From positions 868,001 to 932,000 of the forward strand of contig NZ_CP076128.1 of NCBI RefSeq assembly GCF_018736065.1: 64,000 bases of DNA, written 5' to 3'. The notes beneath the pieces were generated by a model, which was not told the origin of the DNA, ran no database searches, and saw only the letters and a program-made list of their open reading frames with translations. The position numbers and the translations under genes were made by a program. Shown in pieces: positions 35,915-44,876 of this stretch. Source of the DNA: Flammeovirga kamogawensis (GTDB lineage Bacteria; Bacteroidota; Bacteroidia; Cytophagales; Flammeovirgaceae). Positions within the stretch are counted from its first letter, which is position 1. Each line of letters begins with the position of its first letter.

Positions 35915-36979
35915 ATGAGTTTAGAAAAAATTGACTTACCTCTACTAAAAGTTATTAGTGAAACTGCTGGTGCACCAGGTTTTGAAAAAAAAGTCAGACA
36001 TTTATTAATTGACACTTTAAAGGATGTTGTTGATGAATTCTATGTCGACAACATGGGTAATTTAATAACAATCAAAAAATCTAATACATCTGATGCAAAA
36101 AAGTTTATGCTTGCTGCGCACATGGATGAAATTGGATTTATGGTAAAACATATTGATGACAACGGATATATTAGATTTCAGACGTTAGGTGGATTCGACC
36201 CTAAAACTCTTACATCATTACGTGTAAAGGTGCATGGAAAAAAAGATTTGCTTGGTGTTATGGGATGCAAACCTATACACTCAATGTCTGCTGCAGAGAG
36301 AAGTAAAGTTGTGACTAATGAAGAATACTTTATTGACTGTGGGTTATCTAAAGAAGAAGTTGAAAAACATGTAAAAATAGGTGATTCAATTACTAGATGG
36401 CAAGAGCTTGACTTGGTTGGTGATTTGATTAATGGCAAATCACTTGATGATAGAGTGTGTGTCTACGCTTTAGTAGAAATCATGAAAACACTTAAAGATA
36501 AAGATATCCCTGTTGATGTTTACGGTGTTTTTACCGTTCAAGAAGAAGTAGGTTTAAGAGGTGCACAAGTTGCTGCTCATGGTGTATCTCCTGATTATGG
36601 AATTGCACTTGATGTAACTGTCGCAAACGATATCCCTGGTCTAGCACCGCAAGATTATGTTACTTCTATGGGTAAAGGTGCTTCTGTTAAACATTTTGAT
36701 GGCGGCACTATTTGTGATAGAAGAATGGTTGCCCATTTAGAGAGTGTTGCTGAAAGAAATGAAATTACTTCTCAGCCAGAAGTCCTTCCTTTTGGTGGAA
36801 CAGACACTGCTAACATTCAGAGAATGCCAAAAAACGGTTCTATTGCAGGAGCTATTAGTATTCCTATGCGTTATTTACATCAGACTACTGAAATGGCTCA
36901 CCCGGTTGATGTAGTTGCAATGATAGATTTAGTTGTAAATTCAATTCTTGAAGTTGAAAAAGGAGACTGGAGTTATTAA
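35915..36979 (+). CDS. M42-family metallo-aminopeptidase
   Basis: The 354-residue cytoplasmic di-metal aminopeptidase (FrvX/TET type, often misnamed endoglucanase) shows the metal and catalytic motifs AAHMDEIGFMV (His69, Asp71), SLDDRVCVYAL, VQEEVGLRGAQVA (Glu pair), ALDVTVAND and FGGTDTANIQ, with HQTTEMAH near the end. It removes N-terminal residues from peptides. It ends in a complex hairpin shared with the convergent DUF481 gene. Confidence 0.94.
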   Translation: MSLEKIDLPLLKVISETAGAPGFEKKVRHLLIDTLKDVVDEFYVDNMGNLITIKKSNTSDAKKFMLAAHMDEIGFMVKHIDDNGYIRFQTLGGFDPKTLTSLRVKVHGKKDLLGVMGCKPIHSMSAAERSKVVTNEEYFIDCGLSKEEVEKHVKIGDSITRWQELDLVGDLINGKSLDDRVCVYALVEIMKTLKDKDIPVDVYGVFTVQEEVGLRGAQVAAHGVSPDYGIALDVTVANDIPGLAPQDYVTSMGKGASVKHFDGGTICDRRMVAHLESVAERNEITSQPEVLPFGGTDTANIQRMPKNGSIAGAISIPMRYLHQTTEMAHPVDVVAMIDLVVNSILEVEKGDWSY

Positions 36980-36993
36980 TTTTCAATAAAAAT

Positions 36994-37067
36994 AAGAGGA
37001 TTATTTATCCTAATTGTCATTTTTAAAAGGTCGACTTTAATTATACAATTACTTAAATAATCCTCTT
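36994..37067. terminator. Nested bidirectional hairpin between M42 peptidase and DUF481
   Basis: The outer stem is 14 bp perfect (36994-37007 with 37054-37067). Inside it, TAATTGT (37011-37017) pairs with ACAATTA (37045-37051). T-rich ends allow termination for both convergent genes. Confidence 0.7.
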
Positions 37068-37068
37068 T

Positions 37069-38121
37069 TTATAAATTATCCCACCCAAAACTTGTTGTAA
37101 AAATAAAGTCCAGATTCTTACCTGGCTCTGCTGGTTGATTATCATAATCCATACTATACCCTAATTTTATATAAAAATTAAATGGCAGGTTGTATTTTAA
37201 ACTCGCATCAACATCTTCTCTCCAACGTTTTGAAAAATTTAGACTTTTATATGTTATCAATGACACATCTAATTCTAAATTTCCTAAATCAAAAATATCT
37301 AAATCAACTTCCCAAAAAGTCTCCATAGACTCTTGTCTATCGTTGATGTTCATAAATTTTTCATTCAAGTAGTTTATACCCAAAGAAACACCCAAATTCA
37401 ATTTATTTGTATGAATAAAGAACTTTCCTACACCTGTTTGTAAAGTATATCTAAGATCTATGGATTGTTCGGTATTGGTTAAGAAATCATTATTTACAAG
37501 TGCATAATAGTTTTTATCAAACAAATAAATAAAATTCAATGAAGCTTCATTTCTTTGAATATCAGCAGCACTATCTTGTTTAGAAAATAAATTATTGACT
37601 TTTAAATCAGACTCATAATATTGATTGATGTATTTCAGGCTAGTGGAAGATGATAATTGTTGCAGGTTATTGGCCTTTGTGTAGCTATAACCTAAATCAA
37701 AACTCCCATACACCTTTTTAGTAAAGCTCCGTCCCTGTTCATGCATAAAAACTAGATCATCATAACTAATTACTTTCTCAATAAATGAACCATATACTAG
37801 AACACTATCTTCAGTGTAATCTTTCAATTTCCCAAAATAATGCCTTCCCTCTTTACTTGTCACTAAAAAGTAAGTACTAGAATTTATTTTATCAACTTGC
37901 TTCCATTTTGCCTGAAAATCGGAATCACTATAATCTGTTTCGATAGTAAATAAACCTCTTGAAAAAGATTTTATTTCTCCAATAATTACATTACCGTTAT
38001 CGAAAGTTAAGGTATCTAAATTCGATTGCGCATAGTTAAGTTGCGTACTCAATAAGAATAGTAATAATGAATAAAGAAAATATGGTAAATTATTTTTTTG
38101 CATAAGAGACATTACTTTCAA
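37069..38121 (-). CDS. DUF481 outer-membrane protein
   Basis: The 350-residue exported protein has a signal sequence ending LNYAQS. The N-terminal quarter contains the small 'DTLTFDNGNVIIGEI' / 'GKLKDYTEDSVLVYG' beta repeats that precede DUF481 in Bacteroidetes, followed by a DUF481 beta-barrel (about 130-350) with SFDLGYSYTKANN and a C-terminus ending FTTSFGWDNL. The family (YdiY-like) is an outer-membrane or periplasmic protein of unknown role, sometimes salt-induced. Starts at residues 1, 4 and 7 are all possible; the third (38103) also gives a good signal peptide. Confidence 0.82.
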   Translation of the reverse strand: MKVMSLMQKNNLPYFLYSLLLFLLSTQLNYAQSNLDTLTFDNGNVIIGEIKSFSRGLFTIETDYSDSDFQAKWKQVDKINSSTYFLVTSKEGRHYFGKLKDYTEDSVLVYGSFIEKVISYDDLVFMHEQGRSFTKKVYGSFDLGYSYTKANNLQQLSSSTSLKYINQYYESDLKVNNLFSKQDSAADIQRNEASLNFIYLFDKNYYALVNNDFLTNTEQSIDLRYTLQTGVGKFFIHTNKLNLGVSLGINYLNEKFMNINDRQESMETFWEVDLDIFDLGNLELDVSLITYKSLNFSKRWREDVDASLKYNLPFNFYIKLGYSMDYDNQPAEPGKNLDFIFTTSFGWDNL

Positions 38122-38318
38122 TGATCTCTTTATTTTACGAAGTGGGTAAATTGCATTTTTACAAAAAACGGTTCTTAATAGATAAAAAACGTTTTATACT
38201 TAAGTGTTTTTTATTCATAAATCCTTTTAATCAGAGTAATAAATAGTCGCTCAACTTTAAAGCAGTTCTGGGAGAACTCATATTATTAGACTTACTAAAT
38301 TAAGTTTTTCTATACGAA

Positions 38319-38903
38319 TTATAGATTTCTACAACCTCCAATATTACCTTCTTCCTGTTCGTAAACGCGAATAGACTTATCTGTTAAAGATGGAAGAGAC
38401 AAAGTATATTCAATATATCTCCTTCCGGTTGACCTTTCGTACCTAATTAGCTCTTTTTTCTTTACTTTATTTTTATAATTAATTGCAGCTTTAGAGTATA
38501 GTCTACAATTCTGATCAGCTATACGAACATATTCATAAAACAATTCATTATCACTATAAACAACATCAATAGTATTATCGTCATTGGGTAAGATGACATC
38601 AAGAGGTATTACTTTATCTACCACACCCACAAAAATAGAATCGTTAGTCCACAGCCTTTCACCTTTTTTATTTGTGTGATCAAACTGATGTTCATAAACA
38701 GCCACTATAACAAGCTCTTTTGTATCAAGCTTTAATTTATATTGAACATTCTTGATAAAGTCGCCTAGGTCACTTTCTTCTGTAGTTGAAAAATAAATAA
38801 ATTTACTATTATCATCTTTCTTTAATTCTTGAGTATCTTCTGTAGTTATACATGACGAAAAAGAAATTAATAGTATAAACAGTAATTGCAAATGGATTTT
38901 CAT
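38319..38903 (-). CDS. Putative lipoprotein of unknown function
   Basis: The 194 residues start with a lipoprotein signal (LLFILLISFSSC, Cys18 as lipid site). The mature part has KFIYFSTTEESDLGDFIKNVQYKLKL, DSIFVGVVDKVIPLDVILP and a conserved-looking C-terminal CRLYSKAAINYKNKVKKK...YIEYTLSLPSL. I recognise no family and no catalytic motif. The next gene downstream on the same strand (DUF481) is 200 bases away, so cotranscription is uncertain. Confidence 0.65.
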   Translation of the reverse strand: MKIHLQLLFILLISFSSCITTEDTQELKKDDNSKFIYFSTTEESDLGDFIKNVQYKLKLDTKELVIVAVYEHQFDHTNKKGERLWTNDSIFVGVVDKVIPLDVILPNDDNTIDVVYSDNELFYEYVRIADQNCRLYSKAAINYKNKVKKKELIRYERSTGRRYIEYTLSLPSLTDKSIRVYEQEEGNIGGCRNL

Positions 38904-38989
38904 ATCGAAATAGGTTTTTAATTATATTTAAAAGCTATAATGATATGCGAAGTAAGTAGTTACAGTAAGTTCAAAAATTGATATGAGAT

Positions 38990-39029
38990 AAAAAAAACAG
39001 AAACATACACTATAAAGTCTATGTTTCTG
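38990..39029 (-). terminator. Intrinsic terminator of hisS
   Basis: CAGAAACATA (39029-39020 on minus) pairs with its complement (38998-39007), 12-base loop, followed by a T7 run on the minus strand. Confidence 0.88.
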
Positions 39030-39048
39030 CTCATAATAACAAAGTGAG

Positions 39049-40419
39049 TTATTTTAACAATTCAACAATTTCATCTGCCGATAATAATTGCTGCTCACCT
39101 GTCAACATATTTTTTAATGAATATTTACCTTGAGCAATTTCATCTTCCCAAGCTAAAACTACATATGCAATACCTTTCTTATTAGCAAAATTCATTTGCT
39201 TTTTCATTTTGGCAGTATCAGGATATAATTCTGCACTTACCCCAGCCGTTCTTAATTTTTGCAATAAAGGTAATGAATAATCACGTCCAGCTTCATCAAA
39301 ATTAGTCAACATAACTTTAGTCGTTTCCATAGCAGATTTTGGATATAAATCCAATTCTTCCAATACATCGTAAATACGATCTACTCCAAAAGAGAAACCA
39401 ACACCTGACATGCCTTCTAATCCAAATACACCAGTTAAGTTATCGTAACGTCCACCGCCACTGATACTCCCCATATTTGCATTATTTACTTTCACTTCAA
39501 AAATTGCCCCTGTGTAATAAGATAGCCCTCTAGCAAGAGTAACATCAAATTCGACTTTATCAGTTGCAACTCCCATCTTAGAAGTAAATGCAAAAACTTC
39601 TTCTAATTCAGAAAGTCCTTTCAAGCCAACTTCAGAAGTAGCTAGCATATTTTTCATTGCAGCAATTCTATCTTCTGTAGAACCGGAAATTGAAAATATT
39701 GGAGATAACTTTTCAACAGCTTCTTGAGAGAAACCTCTTTGTTGAGTAAGTTCTTCATTTACCTTTTCAACTCCAATTTTATCTAATTTATCAATGGCAA
39801 CGCACAATTCAGACTCCTTACCATTTTCGCCAATAGCCTCAGCAATACCTGTAAGTACCTTTCTATTATTTAATTTAATAGTGTGATCTGTAATCTTTAA
39901 ATCAGTAAGAGCTTCTCCCATCATTGCAAGGATTTCTGCCTCACAAAGTAAAGAGTCAGTTCCAACAACATCTGCATCACATTGATAAAACTCTCTGTAA
40001 CGTCCTCTTTGTGGTCTATCTGCTCTCCAAACAGGTTGAACTTGATATCTCTTAAATGGAAAACTTAAAGTCCCTTGGTTCATTACAACATATCTTGCAA
40101 AAGGTACAGTTAAATCATAACGTAAACCCTTTTCAGAAATTTTTGGAAGCATATGCTTTGCTCCTTCCTCTAAGTCCTTTGCGGTTACTTTTTTAAGGTA
40201 ATCACCAGAGTTTACAACTTTAAATAACAACTGATCTCCTTCATCACCATACTTTCCTGTAAGTACAGATAGATTCTCCATTGTAGGAGTTTCTAGATTC
40301 TGAAAACCGTATTTTTTATAAACAGATTTAATTGTATCAAGAATATATGTTCTTTTTGCCATTTGTTCCGGTCCGAAATCTCGGGTACCTTTTGGAACAC
40401 TAGGTTTTTGCTTTGCCAT
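39049..40419 (-). CDS. hisS: Histidyl-tRNA synthetase
   Basis: Class II aminoacyl-tRNA synthetase charging tRNA-His. The 456 residues begin KPSVPKGTRDFGPEQM with the class II motif 1 region. FRADRP-like motif 2 reads YQVQPVWRADRPQRGRYREFYQCD, the histidine-A motifs are LARGLSYYTGAIFEV and SISGGGRYDNLTGVF, and motif 3 is GVGFSFGVDRI. The C-terminal anticodon-binding domain is complete. Confidence 0.98.
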   Translation of the reverse strand: MAKQKPSVPKGTRDFGPEQMAKRTYILDTIKSVYKKYGFQNLETPTMENLSVLTGKYGDEGDQLLFKVVNSGDYLKKVTAKDLEEGAKHMLPKISEKGLRYDLTVPFARYVVMNQGTLSFPFKRYQVQPVWRADRPQRGRYREFYQCDADVVGTDSLLCEAEILAMMGEALTDLKITDHTIKLNNRKVLTGIAEAIGENGKESELCVAIDKLDKIGVEKVNEELTQQRGFSQEAVEKLSPIFSISGSTEDRIAAMKNMLATSEVGLKGLSELEEVFAFTSKMGVATDKVEFDVTLARGLSYYTGAIFEVKVNNANMGSISGGGRYDNLTGVFGLEGMSGVGFSFGVDRIYDVLEELDLYPKSAMETTKVMLTNFDEAGRDYSLPLLQKLRTAGVSAELYPDTAKMKKQMNFANKKGIAYVVLAWEDEIAQGKYSLKNMLTGEQQLLSADEIVELLK

Positions 40420-40548
40420 CTTTAGATATTTTTTTGAGGGGCAAAAATAATAAAAAATAAGAAGTATTTGATACCTATTCTAAAATAGTATTTCAAAACA
40501 TTTCTTATTCGTTACAAAGGAAACTTATTTAATGGTAGAATTTATGGA

Positions 40549-41460
40549 TTAACGCATTCTTTGGCGTTTAATTAAATAAGGTAGAATTATCTGATCAATA
40601 TCTTTTTTACTATCTACTTCAACATAATCAATTTTATACTGACCACATTTTACATTCAAGTCGTGGTATAAGTCCTGAATTGTTTTTTCATATTGATCTT
40701 TTACCTGAGAAGGTCTAAGTTTTTCTTTCTGTCCTGTTTCAACATCAACAAATACAAAAGGACGCTCAGGGAAATCTAATTGCAATTCTGTACTATGATC
40801 TGCAACATGAAATAATAACACCTCATGATTATTATGTTTAAGGTGTTGTAAAGCAGCAAACATTTCATCTCTATTACCCATCTGCCCCATCATATCGCTA
40901 AAGATGATAACAAGTGAGCGTTTATGGATAGTTTCCGCTACTTGATGTAATACTTTAGCGATATGTGTCTCTCCTTGCGGTGGAGCTTTTTCCAACATTT
41001 GTTGCAACTTCACAAAAATTTGATGCAAATGAGTTCTCGTTGATTTCACTTGTGTCATTTCTTCTAAATCATCAGAAAAAGTACACAAACCAACTGCATC
41101 TCTTTGTTTTTGGAGCATGTAAGCAATTGATGCTGCAGCCATTGTACTAAAAGCCATCTTATCGTATGTCTTATCAGGATAATACATAGATAAAGAGCGA
41201 TCTAGAACAATCATTGCTCTTAAATTTGTCTCTTCTTCATAACGCTTTGTAAATAACTTATCTGTTCTAGCATATACCTTCCAATCAATATGTCGAGTAC
41301 TTTCACCAGGGTTATATAAATTATGTTCAGCGAATTCTACAGAAAAGCCATGATATGGAGATTTATGCAAACCCGTAATAAAACCCTCTACCATTTGCTT
41401 GGCGAGTAATTCTATATTTCCATATTGGCGTATTGTATCAAAAGAGATTTCTTGCATCAT
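40549..41460 (-). CDS. DUF58 domain protein (von Willebrand A-like)
   Basis: The 303-residue soluble protein has the DUF58 signature YNPGESTRHIDWKVYARTDKLFTKRYEEETN followed by the vWA metal-site motif DRSLS (MIVLDRSLSM). DUF58 proteins usually accompany MoxR ATPases and Bat proteins and take part in metal-dependent protein maturation. Here no MoxR is adjacent; the upstream neighbours on the same strand are two RlpA/SPOR proteins, 58 bases away, possibly in one operon. Confidence 0.88.
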   Translation of the reverse strand: MMQEISFDTIRQYGNIELLAKQMVEGFITGLHKSPYHGFSVEFAEHNLYNPGESTRHIDWKVYARTDKLFTKRYEEETNLRAMIVLDRSLSMYYPDKTYDKMAFSTMAAASIAYMLQKQRDAVGLCTFSDDLEEMTQVKSTRTHLHQIFVKLQQMLEKAPPQGETHIAKVLHQVAETIHKRSLVIIFSDMMGQMGNRDEMFAALQHLKHNNHEVLLFHVADHSTELQLDFPERPFVFVDVETGQKEKLRPSQVKDQYEKTIQDLYHDLNVKCGQYKIDYVEVDSKKDIDQIILPYLIKRQRMR

Positions 41461-41518
41461 TGTCTTAAAGCATAGTTATGTTATTCTAAGTTACCTTTAA
41501 GTGGTAATCCTTTATAAG

Positions 41519-42295
41519 TTATAAATGCTTTTTGACAAAGGCACCTTTATAGCCCTTAGATTTTACTTTTTGTACGTTTTTTTTCGCATTTTCTTCAGAA
41601 AAATCACCATAAAGTAATCTATAGATCTTTTTATTCTTAGAATACCCTGCCTGAATGTAGATTTCTGTTAACCCCTTTTTATTGGCAAGCTTTCCTGCAT
41701 CAACAGCCGTTTTTACATCTTTATAAGAAGCCATTTGAATACCGTACCCATTTTTTATAGTTTTAGAAGTACCCCAAATACTATATGTTCCTGGTGCACC
41801 ATAAGAACCAGACGACTTTTTAGGTTTAGATGATTTTGTAGTTGTCTTTTTGGGCTTCTTTACATCAGCTGTTGTAATTTTTTGATTTGGACCACCAAAA
41901 GTTCCTTCTTTAACTTTGGTACCTTGTCCATTTGTATACAGAATCTCTATCTCAACATCAGCAATACCATCATTGATCATGTCAATCTTAACGGCAGCAC
42001 CTTTAGATAAATCTAATATTCTTTGAGACTTAAAAGGTCCTCTATCATTTACTCTAACAACAATCCATTTTTTGTTTTTAAGGTTTGTTACTTTTAAATA
42101 AGTATCAAATGGTAATTTTCTATGCGCACATGTAAATGCATACATGTTAAATCGCTCTCCGTTTGCAGTTTTTCTACCATGAAACTTATCTGCATAATAA
42201 GAAGATTGTCCTTTTTTAGTATCACCCACTTTTGTTTGTGCAAATGACGTTGTAAAAAAGGCTACTGATAGAAGGACTACTAATAAAAATTTCAT
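41519..42295 (-). CDS. RlpA-like / SPOR-domain protein (copy A)
   Basis: The 258-residue secreted protein has a signal peptide ending SFAQ. A double-psi beta-barrel RlpA domain (about 25-120) carries [28 protein letters not shown] (His58), VRVNDRGPF (83-88) and RILDLS (Asp95). A linker rich in K/T/S follows, then a SPOR domain (about 175-258) with [10 protein letters not shown]. RlpA proteins cleave or bind denuded glycan strands at the septum; His and Asp are retained, so activity is plausible. It is six bases after copy B on the same strand. Confidence 0.9.
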   Translation of the reverse strand: MKFLLVVLLSVAFFTTSFAQTKVGDTKKGQSSYYADKFHGRKTANGERFNMYAFTCAHRKLPFDTYLKVTNLKNKKWIVVRVNDRGPFKSQRILDLSKGAAVKIDMINDGIADVEIEILYTNGQGTKVKEGTFGGPNQKITTADVKKPKKTTTKSSKPKKSSGSYGAPGTYSIWGTSKTIKNGYGIQMASYKDVKTAVDAGKLANKKGLTEIYIQAGYSKNKKIYRLLYGDFSEENAKKNVQKVKSKGYKGAFVKKHL

Positions 42296-42301
42296 CGTTT
42301 T

Positions 42302-43060
42302 TTAAATATTCTTTAAATGCTTTTTGATAAAACAATCATCAAAACCGCCACTTTTTAGTAATTTAAGTAAAGGTTGTGCTTCATCATTAGAGCTAAATTC
42401 ACCAATAATTAAACGGTAAATTCTTTTGCTATTCGACCAACCTGTTTGTACAAACACTTCACTTAATAAATAATTATTTTCTAGCTTAGAAACTTCTTGA
42501 AGGGTTACTTCTATATCGTTAGACATACTAAACTGAATCCCATAACCTTCAACATCAGCTAATTCACCATCAGAAGTATAAGTACCTGTTTTTAGAAATT
42601 TCAATGGATCAACAACTATAGATAAAGTATCTAGATGTTCTTCCTCTTCTTTTTGAGCAAGTGCTTCTTGTCTCTTTCTCCTTAAAGTTTGAGGAGTATC
42701 AAGTAAAATCACTTCAACAGTTACTGGTCCTCTTCCAATAATATCCAGTTTCTGAGCTGCAGCATAGGTTACGTCCAAAATTCTCTTATTTGTATAAGGT
42801 CTGTCAATAATTTTTACTTGAATCGTTTTTCCATTATTCACGTTCCTAACACTAATAATACTTCCAAAAGGGAAATACTTATGAGAGCCAGTCATGGCAG
42901 TCATGTCGTACTTATACCCTCCTTCTGTAATAGATCCATTTCGATCGTCTGGGTAGTAGGATGCCTTACCCATTTCTTTATATCCTATTTGGGTTATGCT
43001 TTGTGCCGTCGTTATTAAGGGGAATAAAAGCACAAAAATTAGTTTAACTAAAAAATTCAA
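42302..43060 (-). CDS. RlpA-like / SPOR-domain protein (copy B, divergent)
   Basis: The 252-residue paralogue of the downstream gene has a signal peptide ending TTAQ. An RlpA barrel includes GKASYYPDDRNGSITEGG and GSHKYFPFGS (His60), but IDRPYT (85-90) replaces the usual NDRGPF; Asp96 of RILDV is kept. The C-terminal domain is SPOR-like (YGIQFSMSNDIEV...SKRIYRLIIGEFS). It was probably duplicated from the same ancestor and may have changed substrate. It is the promoter-proximal gene of the pair. Confidence 0.87.
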   Translation of the reverse strand: MNFLVKLIFVLLFPLITTAQSITQIGYKEMGKASYYPDDRNGSITEGGYKYDMTAMTGSHKYFPFGSIISVRNVNNGKTIQVKIIDRPYTNKRILDVTYAAAQKLDIIGRGPVTVEVILLDTPQTLRRKRQEALAQKEEEEHLDTLSIVVDPLKFLKTGTYTSDGELADVEGYGIQFSMSNDIEVTLQEVSKLENNYLLSEVFVQTGWSNSKRIYRLIIGEFSSNDEAQPLLKLLKSGGFDDCFIKKHLKNI

Positions 43061-43098
43061 ACTAAAAATGTTTTGATGATTTGTAATTTTTCGTGATT

Positions 43099-43106
43099 CA
43101 AAATTA
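43099..43106 (-). promoter_or_regulatory. Promoter -7 element for the RlpA pair
   Basis: Minus-strand TAATTTTG matches TAnnTTTG, 38 bases before the copy B start. Confidence 0.5.
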
Positions 43107-43236
43107 GAAAAAAAATAGCCTTTTCCTCTATTTTTGAAAGAAAGTATAAATAAAGTGCATTTTTTTTCAATTCTATTTGGATAATATAAATGTTATACAA
43201 AAATTTAGAGTGTATTAAACTAAAAGATTAAAGACA

Positions 43237-43569
43237 GTGGAAGAGAGAAGAGAAGAAATCTTTTCGAGGAAAGTACGCGCTGGAAAACGTACGTATTTTT
43301 TTGATGTTAAGGCAACACGTTCAAACGACTATTACCTTACCATAACGGAAAGTAAAAAGCGCTTTAAAGATGACCAACCAGTATTCGAGAAACACAAGAT
43401 CTTTTTATACAAAGAAGATTTTGAGAAATTTGTTGATGCTTTAGGAGATTGTGTTGACAAAGTCAAGAATGATCTTTTACCAGAACAACAACAAGAAGAA
43501 GACAATTACGAAGAGAAATTTGATGATGCATACAAAAGTGAACCGTTTGACAACGATTTGTCTTACTAA
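43237..43569 (+). CDS. PUR-family nucleic-acid-binding protein (DUF3276)
   Basis: The 110-residue protein has a Pur-alpha-like fold: EEIFSRKVRAGKRTYFFDVKATRSNDYYLTITESKKRF, KHKIFLYKEDFEKFVDALGDCV, then an acidic disordered tail. Bacteroidetes and spirochaetes carry this single-domain PUR protein, which binds single-stranded DNA or RNA. Start is GTG. It stands alone with its own terminator. Confidence 0.92.
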   Translation: MEERREEIFSRKVRAGKRTYFFDVKATRSNDYYLTITESKKRFKDDQPVFEKHKIFLYKEDFEKFVDALGDCVDKVKNDLLPEQQQEEDNYEEKFDDAYKSEPFDNDLSY

Positions 43570-43592
43570 TTCAACTATTGTTAAATCTAGAG

Positions 43593-43628
43593 AGGCTCTT
43601 GCTTTTAAATAAGCAAGAGCCTTTCTAT
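43593..43628 (+). terminator. Intrinsic terminator after the PUR gene
   Basis: A perfect 12-bp stem, AGGCTCTTGCTT (43593-43604) with its complement (43611-43622), 6-base loop, followed by a short T-rich tract. Confidence 0.85.
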
Positions 43629-43657
43629 ATTTATTAAAGGGAAATGATAAATCTATA

Positions 43658-44842
43658 ATGTCTGATAAAATTAAATCTTCTTTTGAAGAAATAGCATCTG
43701 TCGCAAAATACTTTAGGTCGTTCAGTAATCTATTAATATTTATAGCTGTAATTGCTGTATTTATGTGGCTTTCTGTACAACTTCAAGATATTCTTGCCTA
43801 TATAATTATATCGTTGATTATATCATCGATACTACAAACGCCTACAAATTATATTTCTAATGTGCATGCCTTTGGATATAGGTTTCCTCGAGCATTAGCA
43901 GTATTCATTTCCTTCCTTTTGCTTTTCTCCATCATTGGGTTGTTTGTTTTCTTATTTTATCCATTGATAAAAAGTCAAATAGCAGTATTATCTGAAAAAA
44001 ACACTCAAGAATTACTTAGTGTAATAGAAGGGCCAATTTATAGTTTAGAAGCACTCGTAAAGGAATATTTTTTGAATGATGCTGAAGATGGCTTTTTACT
44101 TAATCAGTTAACAGAAAAAATATCAAGTACTATTCAAAGTGATAAATTAAGAAGCATTTTAAATGGTGTCTTGGCAGTAACAGGTAACTTCTTTGTGGGA
44201 ACAATGGCAGTGCTTTTCATTACATTTTTCTTCTTATATGATCCTAGCTTATTTAGAAGACAATTTATTATACTCATTCCAAATAAATATTTTGAAGTTT
44301 CCATTGCTGCAATAATCAAAACAGAAAAGCTTCTTTCCAGTTATCTTCTTGGGTTATTCTTACAAATGTTAAGTATATTCTCAATAGCAACCATTGGTTT
44401 AAAAATTGCCAATGTAGAGTATGCAATTACTATTGCCGTATTTGCTGCTGTAGCAAACCTAATACCGTATTTAGGACCTTTTATTGGTGGTTCTTTTGGC
44501 GTACTTGTGGGTATTCTTACAGATGATTCTCTCGTAGAAGTTTCAGACTATATCTTCTTAATTATTAAAGTACTTTCTGTTTTTGGTGTAGTACAACTTG
44601 TCGACAATGTTGTAGTCCAACCCATTATATTTTCTAGGAGTGTAAAAATGCATCCTCTAGCCATATTCTTAGCCGTATTTGTAGGCTCTGCATTGGGTGG
44701 TGTTATAGGGATGGTTTTTGCTATTCCGACACTAACAATTTTAAAAGTAGGCTCGGAGGAGTTTTGGTATGGATATAAAAAATATCAGATCTTTAGAAAT
44801 GAAAAGCCAAAGGTCAAAATAAAAGAAGCATCTGATAGTTAA
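43658..44842 (+). CDS. AI-2E family inner-membrane transporter
   Basis: The 394-residue polytopic protein has about eight hydrophobic helices. The first helices are LLIFIAVIAVFMWLSVQL and LAYIIISLIISSIL; the central loop contains KLRSILNGVLAVTGNFF; conserved later motifs are FAAVANLIPYLGPFIGG and FAVFVGSALGGVIGMVFAIP. The family name comes from TqsA/AI-2 export but members also include Na+/H+ antiporters and unknown exporters. The last six codons and the stop are part of a perfect palindrome. Confidence 0.88.
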   Translation: MSDKIKSSFEEIASVAKYFRSFSNLLIFIAVIAVFMWLSVQLQDILAYIIISLIISSILQTPTNYISNVHAFGYRFPRALAVFISFLLLFSIIGLFVFLFYPLIKSQIAVLSEKNTQELLSVIEGPIYSLEALVKEYFLNDAEDGFLLNQLTEKISSTIQSDKLRSILNGVLAVTGNFFVGTMAVLFITFFFLYDPSLFRRQFIILIPNKYFEVSIAAIIKTEKLLSSYLLGLFLQMLSIFSIATIGLKIANVEYAITIAVFAAVANLIPYLGPFIGGSFGVLVGILTDDSLVEVSDYIFLIIKVLSVFGVVQLVDNVVVQPIIFSRSVKMHPLAIFLAVFVGSALGGVIGMVFAIPTLTILKVGSEEFWYGYKKYQIFRNEKPKVKIKEASDS

Positions 44843-44860
44843 CTATCAGATGCTTCTTTT
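44821..44860. terminator. Perfect 40-bp palindrome spanning a stop codon; bidirectional terminator
   Basis: The 20 bases 44821-44840 are the exact reverse complement of 44841-44860 with no spacer. It covers the last codons and TAA of the AI-2E gene, has A4/T4 ends, and lies between it and convergent pssA, so it can terminate both. Confidence 0.85.
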
Positions 44861-44876
44861 ATGAAAAACAGGAACT

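Noticed and set aside
35915-36979. Endoglucanase annotation for the M42 protein
   Set aside because: M42 proteins were named so historically; the visible di-metal peptidase motifs support aminopeptidase.
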